NCBI RefSeq assembly: GCF_002980525.1 | Contig: NZ_PVBQ01000003.1 | Span: forward strand, 248,001 to 312,000 | Source: Sphingobacterium haloxyli | GTDB lineage: Bacteria; Bacteroidota; Bacteroidia; Sphingobacteriales; Sphingobacteriaceae | DNA: 64,000 nt | Reading direction: 5' to 3' | Shown here: piece after piece, positions 7,500 through 14,256 of the stretch | Layout of the letters: each line of letters opens with the position of its first letter | Position numbering within the stretch: position 1 is the stretch's first letter | Program-made: the position numbers and the translations under genes | The notes under the pieces: generated by a model | Databases searched by the model: none | What the model was told of the DNA's origin: nothing | The model's input: only the letters and a program-made list of their open reading frames with translations

Positions 7500-7589
7500 G
7501 GTCTGTCCCTTGCGTCTTCCAATGCAAGTTTTGTTACCGGAACAGAGCTGTTGGTAGATGGAGGTGCTATAAACTATTTAATGAAATAG
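7500..7589 (+). pseudogene. 3' fragment of an SDR gene (copy of the one at 1412)
   Basis: Reading through to the stop at 7587-7589 gives LASSNASFVTGTELLVDGG and then AINYLMK. The intact SDR ends LASANASFITGTELLVDGG and AINYLMK at 2155. The nucleotide match is strong over about 85 bp and includes the stop. The 5' nine-tenths are missing, and the fragment begins right after the Rpn-type gene. It keeps the ancestral order: an SDR end, then an operator, then another SDR. Confidence 0.85.
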
Positions 7590-7606
7590 CCAGGTGTCAT
7601 CAAGTA

Positions 7607-7639
7607 CATGAGCCGATTAATCGCATTAATCGGCTCATG
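7607..7639. repeat. Perfect 15-bp inverted repeat
   Basis: The arms 7607-7621 and 7625-7639 are exact complements around a 3-nt loop. There is no T-run on either side, so a standard terminator is doubtful. The core GAGCCGAT also occurs behind the intact SDR near 2166. Confidence 0.7.
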
Positions 7640-7759
7640 GTATTATAAAGAATCTGTATTTATACCTCTTCGGGATGATTATCCGCCTCTATCCAGACCT
7701 AGATACTACAACCGAAATCAGGTATCAATAATCTGCAACGAGCGGTATCCACGATATGA

Positions 7760-7813
7760 CTACGTCAATCATTGATTTAACTACGTCTAACACTTTGAAT
7801 ATAACCAACTTTG
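7760..7813 (+). promoter_or_regulatory. Direct-repeat operator and promoter of the SDR at 7847
   Basis: CTACGTC occurs at 7760-7766 and 7781-7787 (21-bp period). After 18 bp comes CAACTTTG (7806-7813), the -7 box. The spacing is identical to that at 2189-2242. A single CTACAAC also lies further upstream at 7706-7712. Confidence 0.7.
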
Positions 7814-7846
7814 TTACATTGTTTTAACGTAATAACGATTAAGAAA

Positions 7847-8686
7847 ATGGAAACAAGAAAAGTATGGTTGGTCACTGGAGCTTCAAAAGGTCTGGGACTT
7901 ACATTGGTAAAAAAGCTACTACAAAACAACTATCGCGTTGTGGCTACGACACGGAGCGCTACATCGCTCGTCGAAGAGATTGGAAATACATCAGAGGTCT
8001 TTCTTCCAATGGAAGTAAACCTAACAGATGATAACGACGTAAAAGCTGCCATTGAAAAAAGCATGGCTCATTTCGGCAAAATTGATGTGGTGGTAAACAA
8101 TGCGGGCTATGGGCAGATAGGCACATTAGAAGAACTGAGCGACGAAGAGGCTAGAGAAAATTTTGATGTCAATGTGTTTGGTTCACTGAATGTTATCCGA
8201 AATGTTATGCCGTATTTACGTAAGCAGAAATCGGGTGCTATTTTTAATATTTCATCGGTAGGTGGTCTTTTTGGGGGCTTTGCCGGATGGGGTATTTACT
8301 GTGCTACCAAATTTGCGGTTGCTGGATTTACCGAAGCATTGGCGGAAGAGGCAAAAGCATTTGGGGTGAGCGCGACGGTTGTTTATCCTGGGTATTTCCG
8401 TACTGATTTTCTTGCTGGCGGTTCTGTAAAAACACCAAATCTGGCTATTCAAGAATATGAAGCTGCCCGTCAGTCCGAAAAAGCACACCTGGATAGTATC
8501 AGCGGCAATCAGCCGAACGATCCGGAGAAAGCGGCAGATGTATTGATTGCTGTCAGTAAAGATGATACTCCACCGGTTCATTTATTACTAGGCGCTGATG
8601 CCTACGAGATGGCGAAAAACAAGGCGGATGTGCTCAACAAAGATATCGAACAATGGAAAAGCTACACACTATCCACCGGCTTCTAA
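7847..8686 (+). CDS. Short-chain dehydrogenase/reductase
   Basis: A 279-residue SDR: TGASKGLG cofactor motif near residues 9-16, NNAG with YGQIG behind it, NISSVGG for the catalytic Ser and YCATKFAV for YxxxK. The extended C-terminal part fits the subgroup often annotated as oxidoreductase or SDR family NAD(P)-binding protein. I start at the ATG at 7847, because the in-frame TTG at 7811 lies inside the -7 box. The next gene starts within its last 34 nt, so the two are probably co-translated. Confidence 0.92.
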   Translation: METRKVWLVTGASKGLGLTLVKKLLQNNYRVVATTRSATSLVEEIGNTSEVFLPMEVNLTDDNDVKAAIEKSMAHFGKIDVVVNNAGYGQIGTLEELSDEEARENFDVNVFGSLNVIRNVMPYLRKQKSGAIFNISSVGGLFGGFAGWGIYCATKFAVAGFTEALAEEAKAFGVSATVVYPGYFRTDFLAGGSVKTPNLAIQEYEAARQSEKAHLDSISGNQPNDPEKAADVLIAVSKDDTPPVHLLLGADAYEMAKNKADVLNKDIEQWKSYTLSTGF

Positions 8687-9408
8687 TCGTGCTTATGGCG
8701 ATGGGAAGCGCCTGTTGTTCCTCCAAAGCACAAGAAACCGTAGGCGTCGAGACGGAGGAGGCGGTCGAAATCGTTTATCTGCAATTTGAAAAATGGAAAA
8801 ATAATGAGACCAGCTTTTTTGAACTGCTGGCGGATGACGCGGTATGGACCGTCAGCGGCAAATCGCCCGTTTCGGGAAAATATAGCGGAAAAGCTGATTT
8901 TTTAAAACGTGCTGTCCAGCCGATTATCGCCAAACTGAAAACTCCGTTAAAGCCGGAGCTGATTAATCTTACAGCGGATGGCGCTAACGTGTGGCTTCAC
9001 TTTAAGGCAAGTGCGACTACCAAAAGTGATGCTGTTTATGAAAATACGTACTTATGGAAAATGCAGTTGAAAAACGGAAAAATCATAAGCTGTATTGCAT
9101 TTTTGGATACTTATGAATTAACAAACTTGATGACTGATAAGATAAATAAGATGACAAAAACTATCGAAGAAACCCAAGATTACATCGGGATGTGGGTAAC
9201 TGCCGATGGGAAGATCCGTCACGAATTATTGCCTGGAAATCGTTATGATGAAGCTCGTGGAAATCGTAAAAGTGCCTACCAAGGTAGTTACAAAGTAACG
9301 GGAAATCATATTGATTACAAAGACGACACGGGGTTTACGGCTGACGGCGAGTTTAAGGACGGCATTTTGTATCATGCCGGGATGATATTATACAAAGAAA
9401 ATAAGTAA
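8653..9408 (+). CDS. SnoaL/NTF2-like domain fused to an Atu4866-like domain
   Basis: A 251-residue protein. The N-terminus has a hydrophobic segment and MGSACC, a possible lipobox. Residues about 35-155 look like a SnoaL/ketosteroid-isomerase-type NTF2 fold (nuclear transport factor 2-like). Residues about 168-250 (YIGMWVTADGKIRHELLPG, RYDEARG, YQGSY, ILYHAGM) match the Atu4866 family, a small beta-barrel of unknown function. It overlaps the SDR by 34 nt and precedes an AraC gene by 7 nt, forming an SDR/Atu4866/AraC operon. A role in handling the SDR's substrate or product is inference. Confidence 0.8.
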   Translation: MEKLHTIHRLLIVLMAMGSACCSSKAQETVGVETEEAVEIVYLQFEKWKNNETSFFELLADDAVWTVSGKSPVSGKYSGKADFLKRAVQPIIAKLKTPLKPELINLTADGANVWLHFKASATTKSDAVYENTYLWKMQLKNGKIISCIAFLDTYELTNLMTDKINKMTKTIEETQDYIGMWVTADGKIRHELLPGNRYDEARGNRKSAYQGSYKVTGNHIDYKDDTGFTADGEFKDGILYHAGMILYKENK

Positions 9409-9415
9409 TTTAGCT

Positions 9416-10333
9416 ATGATGGAAAATACATTCCGCTTTAACTCTATAGCCGAGTTTCACAAGTTCTGCAGTTTGCCGAATCCTGAACACCCATTGATCA
9501 GCTTGATCGATTACAGTAAGGTTGCTTATCCGATCAATGATAGTCAGATGAAATGGATTCAGGATTTTTATTCGGTGGGGTTAAAGCGGAATGTCAATGC
9601 CAAGTTCAATTACGGACAGCAGCAATATGATTTTGATTCGGGAGTATTGACATTTGTTGCACCACTTCAATTTCTGAAAATAGAAGTCAATCCGAATGCT
9701 GTGGTAGAGCCCACAGGTTGGCTTTTGCTCATTCATCCTGATTTTCTTTGGAACACGCCCTTGGCGAAAAAGATAAAATCCTTTGACTTTTTCCGGTATG
9801 CGGTAAATGAGGCGCTCTTTCTTTCCGATAAGGAAGAGAACATTATGGTAGACATCTTGCTCAAGATTGAACAGGAATACCAGTCGAATATAGACAAGTT
9901 CAGCCAGGAACTGATTGTAGCACAACTGGAGCTCTTGCTGATTTATGCGGAACGTTTTTATGAGCGTCAGTTTTTGACTCGGAAGAAATCAAGTTACGAA
10001 TTGCTGGAGCGTTTTGAAAGCGTACTTTCTGATCTTTTTCAAAAAGATAACGTGTTGGGAAATGGTATGCCAACAGTCACCCTCATTGCAGAACAACTGA
10101 ACATTTCGCCTAATTATCTGGGAACGCTTTTGCGATTGCACACGCAACAGACCACGCAACAGCACATCCAGAATAAGCTCATTGATTACGCCAAAGAACA
10201 ACTAAGCACAACCAACCTGTCTATAAGTGAGATTGCTTATGGATTGGGTTTCGAGCACCCACAATCATTCAGTAAACTTTTCAAACAAAAAACCAACCAG
10301 ACGCCTTTGGAGTTTAGACGATTTTTCAACTGA
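9416..10333 (+). CDS. AraC-family transcriptional regulator (paralogue 1)
   Basis: A 305-residue protein. The N-terminal domain (about 1-180) starts FRFNSIAEFHKF and contains YGQQQYDFDSG and LLIHPDFLW. The C-terminal AraC double HTH (about 200-303) has ISEIAYGLGFEHPQSFSKLFK and TPLEFRRF. It lies 7 nt behind the SnoaL/Atu4866 gene and is probably in the same operon as the SDR at 7847. It is paralogous to the genes at 10431 and 12420. It is a candidate ligand-responsive activator at the 21-bp direct-repeat operators. Confidence 0.92.
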   Translation: MMENTFRFNSIAEFHKFCSLPNPEHPLISLIDYSKVAYPINDSQMKWIQDFYSVGLKRNVNAKFNYGQQQYDFDSGVLTFVAPLQFLKIEVNPNAVVEPTGWLLLIHPDFLWNTPLAKKIKSFDFFRYAVNEALFLSDKEENIMVDILLKIEQEYQSNIDKFSQELIVAQLELLLIYAERFYERQFLTRKKSSYELLERFESVLSDLFQKDNVLGNGMPTVTLIAEQLNISPNYLGTLLRLHTQQTTQQHIQNKLIDYAKEQLSTTNLSISEIAYGLGFEHPQSFSKLFKQKTNQTPLEFRRFFN

Positions 10334-10339
10334 TTTTTC

Positions 10340-10411
10340 GATTATCCTCCTACGGGGATTTTTACGGGGCCGGCAGGCTTTTCTGGTCGGGATAATGTAA
10401 TTCCTTGGTAG
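10340..10411 (+). pseudogene. 3' fragment of an SDR gene (copy of the one at 2269)
   Basis: In frame to the stop at 10409-10411 it encodes PTGIFTGPAGFSGRDNVIPW. The intact SDR ends PTGSFTGPADLYGPDNVLPW at 3042. Only about the last 23 codons remain. The fragment lies between two AraC paralogues, which suggests that an SDR gene once stood here and was deleted. Confidence 0.85.
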
Positions 10412-10430
10412 TCTAATTTTTATTAGATTT

Positions 10431-11357
10431 ATGGTGATGAAAACGAAGAAAGAAAACCTGGTACGGTTCCGATCCATATCGGAAAGCCATGAGGCGTTTG
10501 GATTGCCCAAGCCCCAGCATCCGTTGATTAGCTTGGTGCATTTTCATGAAGGAAATCTGTTTAATACGGATATGGCTCCCATTTATGATGTGCTGGATTT
10601 CTACAAAATTACGTTCATCACGAAAAATAGCGGGAAACTGAAATACGGGCAAGATTACTATGATTTTAACGAGGGTAGTATGTTGTTTACAGCTCCCAAT
10701 CAACTCGTCGGAACGACCGAGTACAACAGTAAAACCTACGCCTACTTGCTGCTGATTCATCCGGATTTTTTACAGGGGTATCCGGTGGCGAAAGGAGTTA
10801 AAGGGTACGGGTATTTTTCCTATTCGGTCAACGAAGCGTTACATTTGTCTGAAAGTGAAAGGGAGACTATGCTCTCCCTTTTTGAAATCATGTTACAGGA
10901 ACTCGATAGTCGTGTAGACGAATTTAGCCAGGACGTGATCATCGCCCAGATTGAATTACTGTTGCGTTATGCCAACCGTTTTTATAAGCGGCAGTTTGTT
11001 ACTCGTAAAGTGGTTAATAATAATTTATTACAGAAAGCGGAAGCAATTTTGGACGATTATTTCAACAACCAGCGGTCGTTGACAAATGGTGTTCCGACTG
11101 TACAGTTTTTGGCCGAGCGGCTCAATGTGTCTTCGGGGTATCTAAGTGATATGCTCCGTTCGCTAATCGGGCTGAACACGCAGCAATATATTCATCTAAA
11201 ATTGATAGATAAGGCGAAGGAAAAGCTTTCAACCACGCAATTAACCGTTAACGAAATCGCCTATGAATTGGGTTTTGAGCATGCTCAATCGTTCAGTAAA
11301 CTGTTCAAAACAAAAACAGACCTGACGCCGTTGGCATTTCGGAAGTCGTTTAACTAA
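10431..11357 (+). CDS. AraC-family transcriptional regulator (paralogue 2)
   Basis: A 308-residue regulator, with a possible alternative ATG at 10437. The N-terminal sensing domain carries FRSISESHEAFGLPKPQHP, YGQDYYDFNEG and LLIHPDFLQ. The C-terminal AraC double HTH has VNEIAYELGFEHAQSFSKLFK. It is clearly related to the genes at 9416 and 12420 throughout its length. It has no intact partner enzyme immediately upstream, only the SDR fragment at 10340-10411, so its target may be elsewhere or lost. Confidence 0.92.
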   Translation: MVMKTKKENLVRFRSISESHEAFGLPKPQHPLISLVHFHEGNLFNTDMAPIYDVLDFYKITFITKNSGKLKYGQDYYDFNEGSMLFTAPNQLVGTTEYNSKTYAYLLLIHPDFLQGYPVAKGVKGYGYFSYSVNEALHLSESERETMLSLFEIMLQELDSRVDEFSQDVIIAQIELLLRYANRFYKRQFVTRKVVNNNLLQKAEAILDDYFNNQRSLTNGVPTVQFLAERLNVSSGYLSDMLRSLIGLNTQQYIHLKLIDKAKEKLSTTQLTVNEIAYELGFEHAQSFSKLFKTKTDLTPLAFRKSFN

Positions 11358-11381
11358 TTCAAGTTAATCGTTGACGAGAGC

Positions 11382-12260
11382 TCAATCCTGATTTTCCAGT
11401 TCTCTTTTGTACGTGGCCTTATGCTGTTCGATTTCGGGAGGCATCTCGGGATATTGGATGTCTTTGTATTTTTTAAGTTTATCCAATATGATCTTCGCTA
11501 CCAAATACCGCGCGATGGGCTTGCTGTCTGATGGAATAATATACCAAGGGGCATGGCTCTTTGAGGTGTTTTGTATCGCTTCCTGGTAATAGGCCATGTA
11601 TTGATCCCATAGCGCACGTTCTTTCAGGTCGCCCGGTGAAAACTTCCAATTGTGTTTTTCTTTTTCCAGCCGCCTGAGGAGCCTGTCTTTCTGTTCATCC
11701 TTGCTGAGATGGAGGAAGAATTTGAAAACAATGGTCCCGTTATTGACCACATGTCGCTCGAAAGCATTGATCTGATCATATCGGGTTTTCCAAAAGTCCT
11801 TCGGAATATCTTCGACGGTGGTTATGCCGGGGATGTTTTCGTTGAGGATGTATTCGGGATGCACACGGGTTACTAACACATTTTCGTAATGGGTGCGGTT
11901 GAAAACGCCAAACTTGCCTTTTTCTGGCAGGGCAATCGCATGGCGCCAGAGATAGTCGTGTTGCAACTCTTTGGAGGTGGGTGTTTTAAAACTATGGACC
12001 ACAACCCCGCGGGCATTGAATTTTTGGAATACCTCCCGAATAAGGGAATCTTTTCCAGCGGTATCCATGCCCTGAAAACAGATCAGCACGGCATATCTGT
12101 TGTGTGCATAGATGATGTCTTGGATCTCCGCGATTTCTTTCCTGATCTTTTTCAATCCTCGGATAGCTTCTTCCTCCGTTATCTCTGCGCTGACATCCGT
12201 AGGGTGCTCCTCCATGATGAATTGATCGTCTGCCGTTAGTTCTTTGAGTAATTTGTTCAT
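11382..12260 (-). CDS. ppk2: Polyphosphate kinase 2 family protein
   Basis: A 292-residue cytoplasmic P-loop kinase of the PPK2 type, which moves phosphate between polyphosphate and nucleoside phosphates. The Walker A motif GMDTAGKDS is at about 64-72, the family motif GVFNRTHYENVLVTRVHPE is in place, and the lid region follows near RLLRRLEKEKHNWKFS. The length fits single-domain PPK2. Whether it prefers AMP, ADP or GDP cannot be told from sequence by eye. It converges on the AraC gene ending at 11357. Confidence 0.92.
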   Translation of the reverse strand: MNKLLKELTADDQFIMEEHPTDVSAEITEEEAIRGLKKIRKEIAEIQDIIYAHNRYAVLICFQGMDTAGKDSLIREVFQKFNARGVVVHSFKTPTSKELQHDYLWRHAIALPEKGKFGVFNRTHYENVLVTRVHPEYILNENIPGITTVEDIPKDFWKTRYDQINAFERHVVNNGTIVFKFFLHLSKDEQKDRLLRRLEKEKHNWKFSPGDLKERALWDQYMAYYQEAIQNTSKSHAPWYIIPSDSKPIARYLVAKIILDKLKKYKDIQYPEMPPEIEQHKATYKRELENQD

Positions 12261-12419
12261 ATTATTGGGATAAGTGTCGATAAGATAATAAATATTTAAC
12301 GGGACAGAAAAAAAACTTCTACTTTAAAGCGCTGTTATTTACTATGTATACGCATTAAAACGACATATAATGAAACAGTGATATGCTAAAAAATTCGTCT
12401 TCGATGAAGGTCTGTATAT

Positions 12420-13337
12420 CTAATTCAAATCGAAGCTTTTCCGAAACTCCAAAGGTGTTTGATTTGTTTTTTGCTTAAATAGTTTACTGAACGACTGCGA
12501 GTGTTCAAAACCCAGCTGGTAGGCAATTTCACTGACAGAAAGCGCGGTACTCGATAGTTTCTCTTTCGCTCGCTCGATAACTTTATGCTGGATATGTTGC
12601 CGGGTATTCTGACCGGTAAGGTGTTTTAGCGTACTGCTCAGATAATCCGGAGAGATATGTAGTTCGTCGCTCAGGTATTGTACAGTAGGCAGGCCTTTGT
12701 CCAGCAATGCGTCGCTTTTAAAATAACGATCCAATGCCTTTTCGAACCGTGTTAGGATTTCGTGGTTGCTTTGATCTCTGGTCAGGAACTGCCGTTTATA
12801 GAAACGCTCGGAATAGTTAAGTAGCAATTCGATTTGGGAAATAATGATGTTCTTGCTGAAATCATCCATATTGCCTGAATATTCCTGCTGGATCTGTCGG
12901 AATATTTCCAAGATAATCTTTTCTTCCTTTTCGGATAAGAAAAGGGCTTCATGGACCTCGTATCCGAAGAATGCGTATCGCTTCATCTTCTCCGCAAGAC
13001 TCGTGTTCCAGAGAAAATCAGGATGAATTAATAAGATATACCCCGAAGGAGAGCGGTGTACGTCGTCCTCGGTATAATGGACCTGGAGTACTTGCTGTGG
13101 AGCAAAAAACGTCATCAGGCCCTCGTCAAAATCATAGGATTGCTGTCCGTAACGGTATTTCCCGACCACGTCTTTTTTCAGGGCAATGCTATAGAACGAT
13201 TTTAAGTATTGAAAACGTCCCTCGGTCTTGAGGAGGTCACCGTAGTTCACTACGCTGATGAGTGGGTTATCAGGAAGCGGTATGCCGTTAAACCGGTGAA
13301 ATTCAGTAATCGTGTCGATTCGGATTAATTTGTTCAT
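12420..13337 (-). CDS. AraC-family transcriptional regulator (paralogue 3)
   Basis: A 305-residue AraC regulator with the same layout as those at 9416 and 10431: IRIDTITEFHRF start, YGQQSYDFDEG, LLIHPDFLW, then VSEIAYQLGFEHSQSFSKLFK and TPLEFRKSF. It lies 63 nt downstream of the SDR at 13401 on the same strand, separated by a strong stem-loop, so it may get reduced read-through or use its own promoter (GAAGTTTG at 13377 to 13370). It is a natural candidate to regulate that SDR. Confidence 0.92.
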   Translation of the reverse strand: MNKLIRIDTITEFHRFNGIPLPDNPLISVVNYGDLLKTEGRFQYLKSFYSIALKKDVVGKYRYGQQSYDFDEGLMTFFAPQQVLQVHYTEDDVHRSPSGYILLIHPDFLWNTSLAEKMKRYAFFGYEVHEALFLSEKEEKIILEIFRQIQQEYSGNMDDFSKNIIISQIELLLNYSERFYKRQFLTRDQSNHEILTRFEKALDRYFKSDALLDKGLPTVQYLSDELHISPDYLSSTLKHLTGQNTRQHIQHKVIERAKEKLSSTALSVSEIAYQLGFEHSQSFSKLFKQKTNQTPLEFRKSFDLN

Positions 13338-13352
13338 ATGCGCTGATCCATT

Positions 13353-13387
13353 AAGAAAAGTAGAAGATACAAACTTCTACTTTTCTT
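13353..13387. terminator. Stem-loop between SDR and AraC genes
   Basis: Perfect 14-bp stem (13353-13366 with 13374-13387) and a 7-nt loop, ATACAAA. Both arms are A/T-rich at the outer ends. It could terminate or attenuate read-through from the SDR at 13401 into the AraC gene at 13337. The arm shares a 13-mer (AAACTTCTACTTT) with 12313-12325. Confidence 0.65.
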
Positions 13388-13400
13388 TTTACATTTTTTG

Positions 13401-14156
13401 TTAAATGTTCATGCCTCCTGAAACTTCGATACGCTGTGCGTTGACCCAGCAGGCATCTTCCGTACATAAAAACGCCACGACGCCGCCGATGTCTTCGGGC
13501 AAACCTGCACGGCCTAACGCCGTGATCGAAGCAACGGCCTGATTGAATTGCTCGTTGTCACGAACAGCGCCACCACCAAAGTCAGTTTCTATGGCGCCGG
13601 GAGCGATAGTGTTCGCCCGGATGCCTTTGCTGCCCAGTTCTTTTGCCAAGTAGCGGGAGAAAACTTCGATACCGCCCTTCATCATGGCATAGGCCGCATA
13701 GCCAGGCATGCTGAATCTTGCCAGACCGGAAGAGATATTGATGATTCCGCCGCCCTGGTTAAGTAGCGGAATAAGTTTCTGTGTTAAGAAAAATACGCCT
13801 TTTAAGTGGATATCCGAAAGGGTGTCGAACTGCTCTTCTGTGGTTTCTGTAATAGGGTTAACAACCCCAATGCCTGCATTGTTAACTAAAAAATCAACTG
13901 TTTCTTGTCCGCGTTTTTCTTTTAGCGTGTTTCGAATCTCCGCAATGACGGAATCAAAGCTGTCTGTTTTTGAAGTGTCCAGTTGTACGGCAAAGGCCCG
14001 CTGGCCTTTCGCTTCAATGGCTTCAACTACTTTGGCGGCTTCTTCTTTGTTACTTTTGTACGTCAGCACGACGTCTAAGCCTTTTTCGGCAATGCGTAGC
14101 GCCATGTCTTTTCCTAATCCACGGCTTCCGCCTGTTACGAATGCTATTTTACTCAT
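13401..14156 (-). CDS. Short-chain dehydrogenase/reductase, FabG-like
   Basis: A 251-residue SDR: TGGSRGLG (8-15), NNAGIG (near 93), NISSGLA for the catalytic Ser, YAMMK for YxxxK and the FabG-like end VSGGMNI. The C-terminal half resembles glucose/ribitol dehydrogenase-type SDRs, but the substrate cannot be assigned. It is preceded by the same 21-bp direct-repeat promoter as the SDRs at 2269 and 7847, and an AraC paralogue follows. Confidence 0.92.
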   Translation of the reverse strand: MSKIAFVTGGSRGLGKDMALRIAEKGLDVVLTYKSNKEEAAKVVEAIEAKGQRAFAVQLDTSKTDSFDSVIAEIRNTLKEKRGQETVDFLVNNAGIGVVNPITETTEEQFDTLSDIHLKGVFFLTQKLIPLLNQGGGIINISSGLARFSMPGYAAYAMMKGGIEVFSRYLAKELGSKGIRANTIAPGAIETDFGGGAVRDNEQFNQAVASITALGRAGLPEDIGGVVAFLCTEDACWVNAQRIEVSGGMNI

Positions 14157-14182
14157 TGTTCTTCTTTTTTATCATGACAAGA

Positions 14183-14236
14183 CAAAGATCATTCTAATAA
14201 ACAGGCGTTTTGTATCTCAATACGGGGTAGTTGTAG
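14183..14236 (-). promoter_or_regulatory. Direct-repeat operator and promoter of the SDR at 14156
   Basis: Read on the minus strand: CTACAAC (14236 to 14230), 14 bp, ATACAAA (14215 to 14209), 18 bp, then GATCTTTG (14190 to 14183) as the -7 box. Period and distance to the -7 box are the same as at 2189-2242 and 7760-7813. The ATG is 27 nt downstream, as at 2269. Confidence 0.65.
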
Positions 14237-14256
14237 CCGAAACCGCTCCCGTGTAC

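Noticed and set aside
7085..7522. Minus-strand frame with repeated SIPF units
   Set aside because: It is only the reverse of the 12-bp tandem array in the Rpn-type gene.
7607..7639. Perfect inverted repeat as a terminator
   Set aside because: No T-run follows on either strand, so I list it as a repeat, not a terminator.
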